A stretch of DNA of 64,000 bases from assembly GCF_025369935.1 (NCBI RefSeq), contig NZ_CP104467.1, positions 2,673,001 to 2,737,000 of the forward strand. The letters run 5' to 3'. The DNA comes from Paenibacillus andongensis (lineage in GTDB: Bacteria; Bacillota; Bacilli; Paenibacillales; NBRC-103111). Below the pieces are notes generated by a model. The model saw only the letters and a program-made list of their open reading frames with translations, was not told where the DNA came from and made no database searches. The position numbers and the translations under genes are program-made. This document shows, in pieces, positions 1 to 8,289 of this stretch (position 1 is its first letter; each line of letters begins with the position of its first letter).

Positions 1-1
1 A

Positions 2-2896
2 GAAACTGCGCTGCAGGCATACGAGCATCAGGACTACCCGTTCGAGCTGTTGGTAGAAAATTTGGGCTTACAAAGGGACTTAAGCCGTAATCCGCTGTTC
101 GATACAATCTTTATTTTCCAAAATACAGATGAAGCGGTGATCGAACTTAACGAACTGCAGTTCAAACCGTTCCCTCTCGAACATAACGTCGCCAAATTCG
201 ATCTCGCGTTAACAGCGGTTGAGACCGAAGGTGAGATCGGATTTAATCTGGCGTACAGCACCAAATTGTTTAACAAAGCAACCGTAGAGCGTATGGGCCG
301 CCATTTGTTAAAACTGATCGACAACTTATTAGATCGTCCTGATACGTTGTTAGCTGAGGTTGATCTCATGACGGAAGATGAGCTTTCGCAAATAGCTCTC
401 TTCAACGCAACGCAGACAGACGTGCTAAACGAAAAGCCGCTGCACGGGCTGTTTGAGGAGCAGGCGGCGCGAACTCCAGAACAGATGGCAGTCGTCTGTG
501 CGGACCGGCAGCTGACCTATGCGGAGTTGAATACGAAGGCTAACCAGTTGGCAAGAACGCTGCGGGTTAAGGGCGTTCGCCCGGAGACGCGGGTAGGCAT
601 TATGGCCGACCGCTCGCTCGAGCTGATCGTCGGTATCATGGCGATATTGAAAGCTGGCGGCGCGTATGTGCCGATTGATCCGCAGTATCCGCAAGAACGA
701 ATTCGCTACATGCTAGAGGATAGCGGTACTGCGATCGTGCTGACTCAGGAGCGATTGATCGTGGGCATGAGCGGTGAGTTAAAGGCGGCTTTCTCCGGAG
801 AGCTGCTGGATTTGAACGACAATCAACACTATGCTGCGGACGGTTCCAATCTGCAGCAGGTCAATGCGCAGACGGATTTGGCTTACATCATTTATACGTC
901 GGGTACGACGGGTAAACCGAAAGGCGTCATGATCGAGCACCGCAGCATCGCCGGCAATCTCTTATGGAGAAAGTCGGAATATGAGCTGAGCACAAAAGAC
1001 AATGTACTGCAGCTGTTCTCATTTGCTTTTGACGGTTTCGTGACAAGCTTCTTTACTCCGATTCTGGCGGGAGCCACGGTTATTCTGCCGCAGGAAGAAG
1101 AAGCAAAGGACCCCGTCGCTATCAAAAAGCAAATCGCGGAGCATCGCATTACGCATTTCATCAGCGTGCCAAGCTTGTACGCAGCGCTGCTCGACTGTAT
1201 GAACACCGATGAAGCTGGCTCGCTGCGTATCATTACGGTTGCCGGCGAAAAGGTGAACAAACCTGTGATCGAGCGCAGCAAGCAGCTTTTCCCGCACATC
1301 GAGCTTGTGAATGAATACGGTCCTACGGAAAGCAGCGTCGTAGCCACATTCCTGCGAGACCTGACGCCAGATAAGGACATTACAATCGGCCGTCCGATCG
1401 CAAATACGCAAGTGTACATTGTGAATGAAACCGATCATCATCTGCAGCCGATCGGCATCATTGGCGAGCTGTGTATTGCAGGGGACGGTTTGGCCCGAGG
1501 ATATTTGAATCGTGAGGACCTGACGAGCGAAAAATTTGTCGCGAATCCATTCACTTCCATAGCAGGGACAAGTGAACGGTTGTACAAAACGGGAGATCTT
1601 GCCCGGTTCCTGCCAGACGGTACGATCGAATACATCGGACGCCTCGACGAGCAGGTGAAAATCAGGGGCTACCGGATCGAACTGGAAGAAATAGAAGCAG
1701 TTCTCCTCAGACATGAATATGTGCAAGAAGCTGTCGTCGTGACGGAAGAAATGAACGGAGAAGAGGTACTTTGCGCATACTTGGTTGCAGGCGTTAGCCA
1801 GGACATGGCACAGCTGAGGGCGTATCTTTCCTCCGAGCTGCCGGCATACATGGTCCCGAGCTATTTCATCCGTATGGAAGCCATGCCGCTGACTCCGAAT
1901 GGTAAGCTGGATAAAAAATCGCTGCCGAAGCCGGATGAAAGCACCTTGGCCCGCGCAGCTTATGTCACACCTCGTAACGCAACGGAGGAGCGTCTCGCCG
2001 CCATTTGGCAGGAGCTCCTTGGCCTGAAGCAAGTTGGCGTTCACGACAACTTTTTCGAAATTGGCGGCCATTCACTGAAAGCTATTCAGCTTGTGACGCG
2101 AATTTACGAATCGATGCAGGAGGAATTGCCGCTGCATTACTTATTCCAGCATCCGACTGTTGAACAAATGGCTCAATACTTGGATTCCAAAGAGCTGAGG
2201 ATCGATTTTAACAAACCTATTACCTTATTGAACCGGAAAACAGATCGTCATGTATTCTGTTTCCCACCGGTAGGCGGCTTCGGTTTCGTGTTTAAAGAGC
2301 TCGCGGAACAGATCGGTTCGCATGCCCTCTACGGTCTTGATTTTATTGAGAGCGAGGATCGCCTGGAACGTTACATCGAGCTTGTGACAAGTGTTCAGGC
2401 GGAGGGGCCGTATGTCTTTATGGGGTATTCCGCCGGCGGCAACCTCATGTTCGAGCTGACGAAGGCGATGGAGGCAAAAGGGTACGCTGTCTCGGATCTG
2501 ATCATGCTAGATGCGTCTAGGAAAAACAAAGTCATCCGTCAATCCGAAAAGACGGTGGCGAAAGAGGTCGACGTTTTGATCCAGGAAGCCGAGTCTAACG
2601 CTAAATATGAAGCCTATGTAAGTAATGAACTTATCAAAAACAGTGTGATTCAAAAAATGAAAAACTACATGCTTTACCTGAACGGTTTGCAAAACAACGG
2701 CACCATTCATGCGAATATCCATTTTGTACAGAACGGAATCAAATCAAGCGGCAAGTTAAGTGGCAGCACACTGTGGAACCAATCTACAACTTCGCAGTAC
2801 CGCAGCTATGAGGGAGCAGGCCCTCATGAAGACATGTTGGATGCGCCATATGCCGCCAAAAATGCAGAGATTGTCAAGGAAATCTTATCCTTATAA
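2..2896 (+). CDS. Nonribosomal peptide synthetase, terminal module (C-end, A, PCP, TE), 5' partial
   Basis: The reading frame is open from the window edge, so the true start lies upstream. The first ~100 residues are the end of a condensation domain (ELLVENLGL, SRNPLFD). The adenylation domain follows, with YIIYTSGTTGKPKGV, NEYGPTESS, YKTGDLARFLPDG and NGKLDKKSLP. The carrier protein attachment serine is in DNFFEIGGHSLKAI (codon 2072-2074). The C-terminal type I thioesterase has the nucleophile motif GYSAG (Ser codon 2429-2431), an Asp in IMLDAS and a late His in GPHEDM, so this is the last module, which releases the peptide by cyclisation or hydrolysis. The pocket residues read by eye are D-G-T-S-T-A-E-V-V-K, close to a remembered tyrosine code (DGTITAEVAK). 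No epimerisation domain is seen between PCP and TE. Two exporter genes follow 6 bp after the stop. Family assignment is secure; the substrate is inferred. Confidence 0.97.
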   Translation, partial: ETALQAYEHQDYPFELLVENLGLQRDLSRNPLFDTIFIFQNTDEAVIELNELQFKPFPLEHNVAKFDLALTAVETEGEIGFNLAYSTKLFNKATVERMGRHLLKLIDNLLDRPDTLLAEVDLMTEDELSQIALFNATQTDVLNEKPLHGLFEEQAARTPEQMAVVCADRQLTYAELNTKANQLARTLRVKGVRPETRVGIMADRSLELIVGIMAILKAGGAYVPIDPQYPQERIRYMLEDSGTAIVLTQERLIVGMSGELKAAFSGELLDLNDNQHYAADGSNLQQVNAQTDLAYIIYTSGTTGKPKGVMIEHRSIAGNLLWRKSEYELSTKDNVLQLFSFAFDGFVTSFFTPILAGATVILPQEEEAKDPVAIKKQIAEHRITHFISVPSLYAALLDCMNTDEAGSLRIITVAGEKVNKPVIERSKQLFPHIELVNEYGPTESSVVATFLRDLTPDKDITIGRPIANTQVYIVNETDHHLQPIGIIGELCIAGDGLARGYLNREDLTSEKFVANPFTSIAGTSERLYKTGDLARFLPDGTIEYIGRLDEQVKIRGYRIELEEIEAVLLRHEYVQEAVVVTEEMNGEEVLCAYLVAGVSQDMAQLRAYLSSELPAYMVPSYFIRMEAMPLTPNGKLDKKSLPKPDESTLARAAYVTPRNATEERLAAIWQELLGLKQVGVHDNFFEIGGHSLKAIQLVTRIYESMQEELPLHYLFQHPTVEQMAQYLDSKELRIDFNKPITLLNRKTDRHVFCFPPVGGFGFVFKELAEQIGSHALYGLDFIESEDRLERYIELVTSVQAEGPYVFMGYSAGGNLMFELTKAMEAKGYAVSDLIMLDASRKNKVIRQSEKTVAKEVDVLIQEAESNAKYEAYVSNELIKNSVIQKMKNYMLYLNGLQNNGTIHANIHFVQNGIKSSGKLSGSTLWNQSTTSQYRSYEGAGPHEDMLDAPYAAKNAEIVKEILSL

Positions 2897-2902
2897 CCCG
2901 CA

Positions 2903-4702
2903 ATGAAGAGGAGCGATACTTTGGCCAGTCGAAAAAGCAAGACACAGCTACCAAGACCAAAGCCGATTTTTTTTCGGCTGATGGCCTACATCAAGCCTTA
3001 CATCTTTTGGGTTCTTCTGACGATTGTAACCTCGCTCATGGCTGCAGGCGTCGATATCGGGATGGGGAAGCTAATTGAGCAAATGGTCGACAGCTCTTCG
3101 GAGAAGCTGCTGTTTTCCGCTGGTTTCATTGGCATTATGGCGCTGATCGGTGTGATTTCGAAGTATTTGATCAAATATGCTTCAACCCGGTTTAGTGCTT
3201 ACGCGCTGCGCGATTTGCGCAATTCGGTTGCGGATCATCTGGAGAACCTACCGGTTTCCACTGTAGAGAAGCAGCAATCGGGTGATCTCGTATCCCGCCT
3301 GACGAACGATACGACCGTGCTGCAAAACTTTTTTATCCACCATTTTGCCAATCTATTTTACATGCCGGTGGTCTTTGTCAGTGCGCTTACGATTCTTTTG
3401 CTTACGAGTTGGAAGCTGATCCTGTTCAGTCTCATCCTGCTGCCAGTTGGTATTGCCGTGACAGCCGTTTTGAGCAGGCCAATAAGCAAATATTCCGAAC
3501 AGCTGCAGGAACAATTGGGCGCTGCTAATGCGGTCACCCAAGATATGATCGGCGGAATCTCGATGGTCAAAGCTTTTAACAGGCAGGATACGTTGTTCGC
3601 AAAATACAGCAGCGTGATGCAGCAGGTTTTGTCCAAAAGCCTGCAGCTCGAAAAGCGTCGCGCACTCATGTCGCCAATCAGTATTCTGCTGCTTTCGACA
3701 CCGCTCATTTTGATGGTCGCCATCGGCGGCTACTTGATTGAACAAGGCGAGCTGACTTCCGGCAACATCATCATTTTCTTGTATATGTTTTCGTTTGTTC
3801 TACAGCCCATATCGATGATCCCGGTGCTGTCCGCTCAGGTTCAGGAAGTGACCGGGGCAGCTAGGCGATTGTTTGATGTTCTTGATATGCCGGTGGAACA
3901 AGATATCCGCTCATTCCAAGAATTGTACCTAAATGCAGCACCGATTGAATTTGATAACGTCACGTTCTCCTATGACGGACAAACGAATGTGCTGAACGGT
4001 TTAAGCTTTTGGCTGCAAAATCAGCAGACGATCGCTCTCGTAGGCTCCAGTGGCTGCGGGAAAAGCACACTGTTCAAGCTGCTTTGCGGCTTCTATGAAC
4101 TGGCACCGGGCAGCGGTACGATTAAGGTGCTCGGCCGGCCCTTGCATGAGTGGAGTCTGAAGCAGCTTCGCAGCCAAATCTCACTCGTTTCTCAGGATAC
4201 GCACCTATTTCCGGGCACGATTGCCGAGAACATCGGTTTTGGGAACCTTCATGCCACCCGTGACGATATCGTCCGGGTGGCCCAAGAAGCGAATGCGCAC
4301 GATTTTATTATGCAGCAGCCGGAAGGGTATGAAACGGTCATCGGAGAACGGGGTTCCTTGTCAGGAGGTCAGAAGCAGCGGATTGCGATCGCGCGGGCAC
4401 TGTTGAAGGATGCGCCGATTCTGCTGTTGGATGAGCCGACATCCGCGCTCGATACGCACTCCGAAGCTATCGTTCAGGAAGCGATCGAACGGGTGATGAA
4501 GGACCGTGCGGTTCTCGTCATCACGCATCGCCTGACGACGTTAGATAAAGCGGATTATGTGATTTTTATGAGCGATGGGAAAATTGTGGAATGCAACACG
4601 CACGAGCAATTAATCCGCAGCAATGGTCCTTACAAAAAGCTGTACTTCAAACAATTTGTGCTGCAAGACGGTACCGCCAGCGCAGACAGAGAGGGGGCTT
4701 AA
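2903..4702 (+). CDS. ABC exporter half-transporter (TMD-NBD) of the peptide cluster
   Basis: This 599-residue protein fuses an N-terminal six-helix exporter domain (about residues 25-320) to an ATPase domain. Walker A is ALVGSSGCGKST near residue 377, the signature is LSGGQKQR, Walker B is ILLLDEPTSALD and the switch is ITHR. The ATG lies 6 bp after the NRPS stop, and the next ABC gene starts 3 bp after its stop. The pair probably forms a heterodimer that exports or confers resistance to the peptide. One oddity is GERGSLSGGQ, which has one residue between GERG and LSGGQ where the partner has two (GERGTSLSGGQ). This sits at the X-loop/signature border and may affect coupling. The exporter family is certain; the substrate is inferred from context. 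Confidence 0.93.
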   Translation: MKRSDTLASRKSKTQLPRPKPIFFRLMAYIKPYIFWVLLTIVTSLMAAGVDIGMGKLIEQMVDSSSEKLLFSAGFIGIMALIGVISKYLIKYASTRFSAYALRDLRNSVADHLENLPVSTVEKQQSGDLVSRLTNDTTVLQNFFIHHFANLFYMPVVFVSALTILLLTSWKLILFSLILLPVGIAVTAVLSRPISKYSEQLQEQLGAANAVTQDMIGGISMVKAFNRQDTLFAKYSSVMQQVLSKSLQLEKRRALMSPISILLLSTPLILMVAIGGYLIEQGELTSGNIIIFLYMFSFVLQPISMIPVLSAQVQEVTGAARRLFDVLDMPVEQDIRSFQELYLNAAPIEFDNVTFSYDGQTNVLNGLSFWLQNQQTIALVGSSGCGKSTLFKLLCGFYELAPGSGTIKVLGRPLHEWSLKQLRSQISLVSQDTHLFPGTIAENIGFGNLHATRDDIVRVAQEANAHDFIMQQPEGYETVIGERGSLSGGQKQRIAIARALLKDAPILLLDEPTSALDTHSEAIVQEAIERVMKDRAVLVITHRLTTLDKADYVIFMSDGKIVECNTHEQLIRSNGPYKKLYFKQFVLQDGTASADREGA

Positions 4703-4705
4703 GTC

Positions 4706-6487
4706 ATGTTCCTTAGACAGTCCTACAAGGAATTTAAACGACTGATGTCTTTTATGCAGCTGCGCCGTAAAAGGTATTTCATCGGATTAATCGGAGATAG
4801 CATAAGCAATGCGAGCATTGCTATTCTAATGTCTTTCGTTATTCAATATTTACTTGAATTTTCCGTTCATCGCGATCATGCTGTGCTCATGAAGGCGGTT
4901 TGGATCGTTGGCGGCACGTTCGTCATGCTTAGTGTCCTGTCGCCGTTTTTTAGCTATATGTATCATCGCAGCGTAAAACAAACGATGGCGGACATCCGGC
5001 TGCTCGTTTTTGAACGGTTGGGACGGCTGCCGCAGCGCTACTATGAAACCCATCATTCCGGAGATATCGTTTCGCGAACGACGAATGATATGCACTTGAT
5101 GGAACAAACGTTTACGGAGCATTTGAAATCGATCACTGTAGAATGTTTGACATTGGTCGGCTCACTAGTCGTTATGTTCCTACTCGATTGGCGGCTTGCC
5201 TTGGTTTTGCTGGCGCTCGGCCTGCTGTCCATCTTGATCAACACGCGCTTCGCACGCCCTTTGCGGAAAATAAGTGATCGGTTTCAAGAGCAAACGGGCG
5301 GTTTGACCGAACGGTTATCTGACCTGCTGGCCGGCCTGCAAGTGATCAAGATGTTCTCACTTCATCGTACAGTTACGAAGCGATTCCATGATAGGAATGC
5401 GGAGGTCACAGCCTCAGCGATGAAGCAGGGGCATCAAACGGGTCTTCTTGAAGCCGTGAATTTCGTGATTAACTTCATGAGCTTAGGCGGCATGCTCGTT
5501 GTTGGGATTATCATGTATTCGCAAAATTTAATCGAGCTTGGCGTTTTGGGGCAAATCATCCAACTGCAAACGGGCGTTTCGATGGTATTTCTGCAGCTTG
5601 GCAGTATCGTTTCTCTGATTCAGCATTCGTTTGCCGGGGCCGCACGCGTATTCGAGCTGCTTGATGAGAGGGCGGAGCCGGATCGATATTCGTCCGTACC
5701 TCCACAGGTCAGCGAGCAGGAGGCGTTGCCAAGTACAGAATTGGAAATGAACGACGTGATTTTTGATTACGGTACCTCGGCCGGCATTCTAAACGGGAGT
5801 ACACTATCTGTGCAGAAAGGACAGATAGCGGCCCTCGTAGGCGCCAGTGGCAGCGGTAAAAGCACCGTCATGAAGCTGTTTCTCGGCTTCTATCCGGCTA
5901 ATGGCGGGACGATCCGTTTGCTTGGCAAGCCGCTGGGTCATTATATGCTTTCTGAAATTCGGGAGCTAACTGCTTATGTTCCACAGGACCCTTATTTGTT
6001 TCACGGTACGATTGGCGATAACATCCGATTCGGCAAACCAGATGCGACGGATCAAGACTTGAAGGATGCGGCAACAGCGGCGTATGCGCATGATTTCATT
6101 ATGGAGCTGACTGACGGCTACGATACGATGGTTGGCGAGCGGGGAACTTCGTTATCTGGAGGACAGCGTCAGCGAATAGCCATTGCCCGGGCTTTGCTCA
6201 AAAATGCCCCGATTCTCCTTCTCGATGAGGCTACCTCTGCGCTGGATGCTGAATCCGAGTTTTGGGTGCAGAGTGCTTTACATACTTTGATGAAAGACAG
6301 GACGACCCTGATGATCGCTCATCGGCTATCAACAGTTGAGAAGGCGGACGTCATATATGTGATGGAACAAGGTGTTGTAAAGGAAAAGGGAAGCCACCAG
6401 CAGCTCATGGCCAAAGAAGGTTTATACGCAAAGCTGTACCGGCAGCAATCGCATAACGAGCACGAGACGGAACCGGTCACCGCGTAA
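4706..6487 (+). CDS. ABC exporter half-transporter (TMD-NBD), partner of the preceding gene
   Basis: This 593-residue protein has an exporter transmembrane domain (about residues 20-310) followed by an ATPase domain with Walker A ALVGASGSGKST, Q-loop region YVPQDPYLF, signature LSGGQRQR, Walker B ILLLDEATSALD and switch IAHR. All catalytic motifs look canonical, including the Walker B glutamate. The ATG starts 3 bp after the preceding ABC gene, so the two are probably translationally coupled and assemble as a heterodimer. An EctB-like gene follows about 50 bp downstream, so it likely belongs to the peptide operon. Its likely role is export of the mature peptide across the membrane or self-protection. 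Homodimers cannot be excluded. Confidence 0.93.
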   Translation: MFLRQSYKEFKRLMSFMQLRRKRYFIGLIGDSISNASIAILMSFVIQYLLEFSVHRDHAVLMKAVWIVGGTFVMLSVLSPFFSYMYHRSVKQTMADIRLLVFERLGRLPQRYYETHHSGDIVSRTTNDMHLMEQTFTEHLKSITVECLTLVGSLVVMFLLDWRLALVLLALGLLSILINTRFARPLRKISDRFQEQTGGLTERLSDLLAGLQVIKMFSLHRTVTKRFHDRNAEVTASAMKQGHQTGLLEAVNFVINFMSLGGMLVVGIIMYSQNLIELGVLGQIIQLQTGVSMVFLQLGSIVSLIQHSFAGAARVFELLDERAEPDRYSSVPPQVSEQEALPSTELEMNDVIFDYGTSAGILNGSTLSVQKGQIAALVGASGSGKSTVMKLFLGFYPANGGTIRLLGKPLGHYMLSEIRELTAYVPQDPYLFHGTIGDNIRFGKPDATDQDLKDAATAAYAHDFIMELTDGYDTMVGERGTSLSGGQRQRIAIARALLKNAPILLLDEATSALDAESEFWVQSALHTLMKDRTTLMIAHRLSTVEKADVIYVMEQGVVKEKGSHQQLMAKEGLYAKLYRQQSHNEHETEPVTA

Positions 6488-6537
6488 GAGAAGGATGCTT
6501 TCATGAAATCAATCGAAAGATAAGAGGAGTGGAATTC

Positions 6538-7821
6538 ATGTCTATTTTCGAAAAAATGGAATCGAATGTACGTTCTTACTGCAGGTCTTTTCCCGATGTG
6601 TTCACGAAAGCAAAAGGTTCTATGCTGTACGCCGAGTCCGGAAGAACGTTTATCGACTTTTTTGCAGGAGCGGGCGCTTTGAATTATGGTCACAACAACG
6701 ATTACATCAAAAGTAAGCTGGTCGAATATTTGGAATCAGACGGCATCTCCCACGGACTCGATATGTTTACTTCGGCGAAAGAGTCGTTCCTGCATACATT
6801 TTCAGAGCTCATTTTGAAGCCGAGAGAGCTTGATTATAAAGTTCAATTTTGCGGACCGACCGGTACGAATGCTGTGGAAGCAGCGTTAAAGCTGGCTCGC
6901 AAAGTCAAAGGACGTTCAGGTATTTTCTCCTTTATGGGGGCTTTCCACGGCATGTCGCTTGGCAGCTTATCGGTAACCAGCAACCTGTACCACAGATTGG
7001 CGGCGGGTACGGATTTACACAATGTTTCCTTTATGCCTTTTCCATGCGGATTCATGAATACATTTGACACCATCCACTATTTGGAAGCTGTACTGACGGA
7101 TGACCATTCCGGTATCGACAAGCCAGCAGCCATTATTTTTGAAACGGTGCAAGCGGAGGGAGGCTTGAATGAAGCGCCAATCGAGTGGATGCAGCGTCTT
7201 CGCGATCTGTGTACCCGGCATGATATTTTGCTCATTTGCGATGAAATTCAGGTTGGCTGCGGCCGAACAGGTCCGTTTTTCTCTTTCGAACGGGCAGGAA
7301 TCGTTCCAGATATTGTCGTGTTGTCCAAATCGATTAGCGGTTATGGACTACCGATGGCCATTACCTTGTTAAAGCCGGAATTGGATGTTTGGCATCCAGG
7401 GGAGCATACGGGGACTTTCCGCGGCAACCAATTGGCGTTTGTCGGGGCAGCTGCAGCACTGGAATACAGGGAGTTATATAACTTAGAGGCTGAGGTTCAT
7501 CTGAAAGCTCATTTTGTCAGTCGGTTTTTGCAGGAGGAAATCGCTCCGATAAGCGAGGATATCCAGATTCGGGGAATGGGTCTGCTATGGGGCGTTGATG
7601 TATCCGCAAGCAAGTATGAGAACATTTCCAAAGAAATTGCCAGCCGCTGTTATGAGTTGGGACTCATTTTGGAAAGGGTGGGCCGTCAAGACGCTGTCAT
7701 CAAGCTGATGCCCCCGTTAACCATATCGATGGAGGAGCTTGAGCAGGGCTGCTCCATGTTGAGACAGGCGGTTCAAGAATGCTTTGAGAAATCCGGATTA
7801 AGGCAGCACGCTTTAATCTGA
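6538..7821 (+). CDS. ectB: Diaminobutyrate--2-oxoglutarate aminotransferase (EctB-like)
   Basis: This is a class III PLP aminotransferase of 427 residues that should make L-2,4-diaminobutyrate from aspartate semialdehyde and glutamate. The N-terminus (FEKMESNVRSYCRSFP), GAGALNYGHNN, SDGISHGLDM and CGPTGTNAVEAALKLAR are typical of EctB. The cofactor aspartate is in LLICDEIQVGCGRTG and the PLP lysine in SKSISGYGLP. A GTG at 6529 is in frame, but it overlaps the AAGAGGAG ribosome site (6522-6529). The ATG at 6538 has 8-bp spacing and is preferred. No ectA or ectC is nearby, so ectoine synthesis is not indicated. Its place after an NRPS and two exporters argues that it supplies Dab as a peptide building block. 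Confidence 0.93.
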   Translation: MSIFEKMESNVRSYCRSFPDVFTKAKGSMLYAESGRTFIDFFAGAGALNYGHNNDYIKSKLVEYLESDGISHGLDMFTSAKESFLHTFSELILKPRELDYKVQFCGPTGTNAVEAALKLARKVKGRSGIFSFMGAFHGMSLGSLSVTSNLYHRLAAGTDLHNVSFMPFPCGFMNTFDTIHYLEAVLTDDHSGIDKPAAIIFETVQAEGGLNEAPIEWMQRLRDLCTRHDILLICDEIQVGCGRTGPFFSFERAGIVPDIVVLSKSISGYGLPMAITLLKPELDVWHPGEHTGTFRGNQLAFVGAAAALEYRELYNLEAEVHLKAHFVSRFLQEEIAPISEDIQIRGMGLLWGVDVSASKYENISKEIASRCYELGLILERVGRQDAVIKLMPPLTISMEELEQGCSMLRQAVQECFEKSGLRQHALI

Positions 7822-8237
7822 TGGCCAAGTGGCGGGAAAGCAATGATATGGAGATTGATATGAGAAATAAGAAAAAAGGAATCATCATAGGTTATTTGGG
7901 CCTAGGTATTCTTGCTTTTAACCTTGCAGCCATGCTAATCATTAAATTAAAGATTGTTCTACCAAATGAGTACCTCATGAATGCATTAGCTGTATTGTTG
8001 ATCACTTTATTCTTATGGCCGGTTGTTTCGATCTCTGCTTTACTTTCTGCATCCAATCATCTTAACAAATTGAACGTACGATTATTGGATAATGAAGGAA
8101 ATGTTAGACAAGATCATTTGAGCATTAGAAATAACCATAAGAAAAGCATTTCTATTAATACAACTTTTTTAGTAACAGTTTGTCTGTTTGTTATCTGGTT
8201 TGTCATCTTCATTTGGCATGCAATTTTGAGCCTTTAG
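7821..8237 (+). CDS. Small three-helix membrane protein, possible peptide immunity factor
   Basis: The family is not recognised. Its first possible ATG overlaps the ectB stop (TGATG at 7819-7823), which would give 138 residues. In-frame ATGs at 7848 and 7860 are alternatives; the last has a GGAG sequence 6-7 bp upstream and gives MRNKKKGIIIGYLG, a more natural membrane-protein start. Three hydrophobic segments are visible (roughly residues 20-42, 52-78 and 110-136 of the long form), with a basic and polar stretch between the second and third. It is the last gene before a strong terminator. Small membrane proteins at the end of peptide antibiotic operons often give self-immunity, but nothing in the sequence proves that role here. 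Codon use is more AT-rich than the NRPS. Confidence 0.7.
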   Translation: MAKWRESNDMEIDMRNKKKGIIIGYLGLGILAFNLAAMLIIKLKIVLPNEYLMNALAVLLITLFLWPVVSISALLSASNHLNKLNVRLLDNEGNVRQDHLSIRNNHKKSISINTTFLVTVCLFVIWFVIFIWHAILSL

Positions 8238-8238
8238 G

Positions 8239-8275
8239 AAATACCCCTGGAATTATTTTCCGGGGGTATTTCTAT
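8239..8275. terminator. Bidirectional-looking terminator ending the NRPS operon
   Basis: The hairpin pairs AAATACCCC with GGGGTATTT, with a TGGA...TCCG extension and a short A/T loop, and is followed by TCTATTT. It lies between the converging small membrane protein gene and the GGDEF-EAL gene, so it probably serves both strands. Confidence 0.8.
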
Positions 8276-8289
8276 TTCACTGAAAGAAA

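Noticed and set aside
1019-2071. Long reverse-strand open frame of about 350 codons
   Set aside because: It lies antisense to the NRPS adenylation domain, has no recognisable motif or ribosome site, and is explained by codon bias of the NRPS.
6529-6540. GTG start for the ectB-like gene
   Set aside because: The codon overlaps its own ribosome binding site; the ATG at 6538 has proper spacing.
6538-7821. Ectoine biosynthesis operon
   Set aside because: Only ectB-like sequence is present; ectA and ectC are absent and the neighbours are NRPS and exporter genes.
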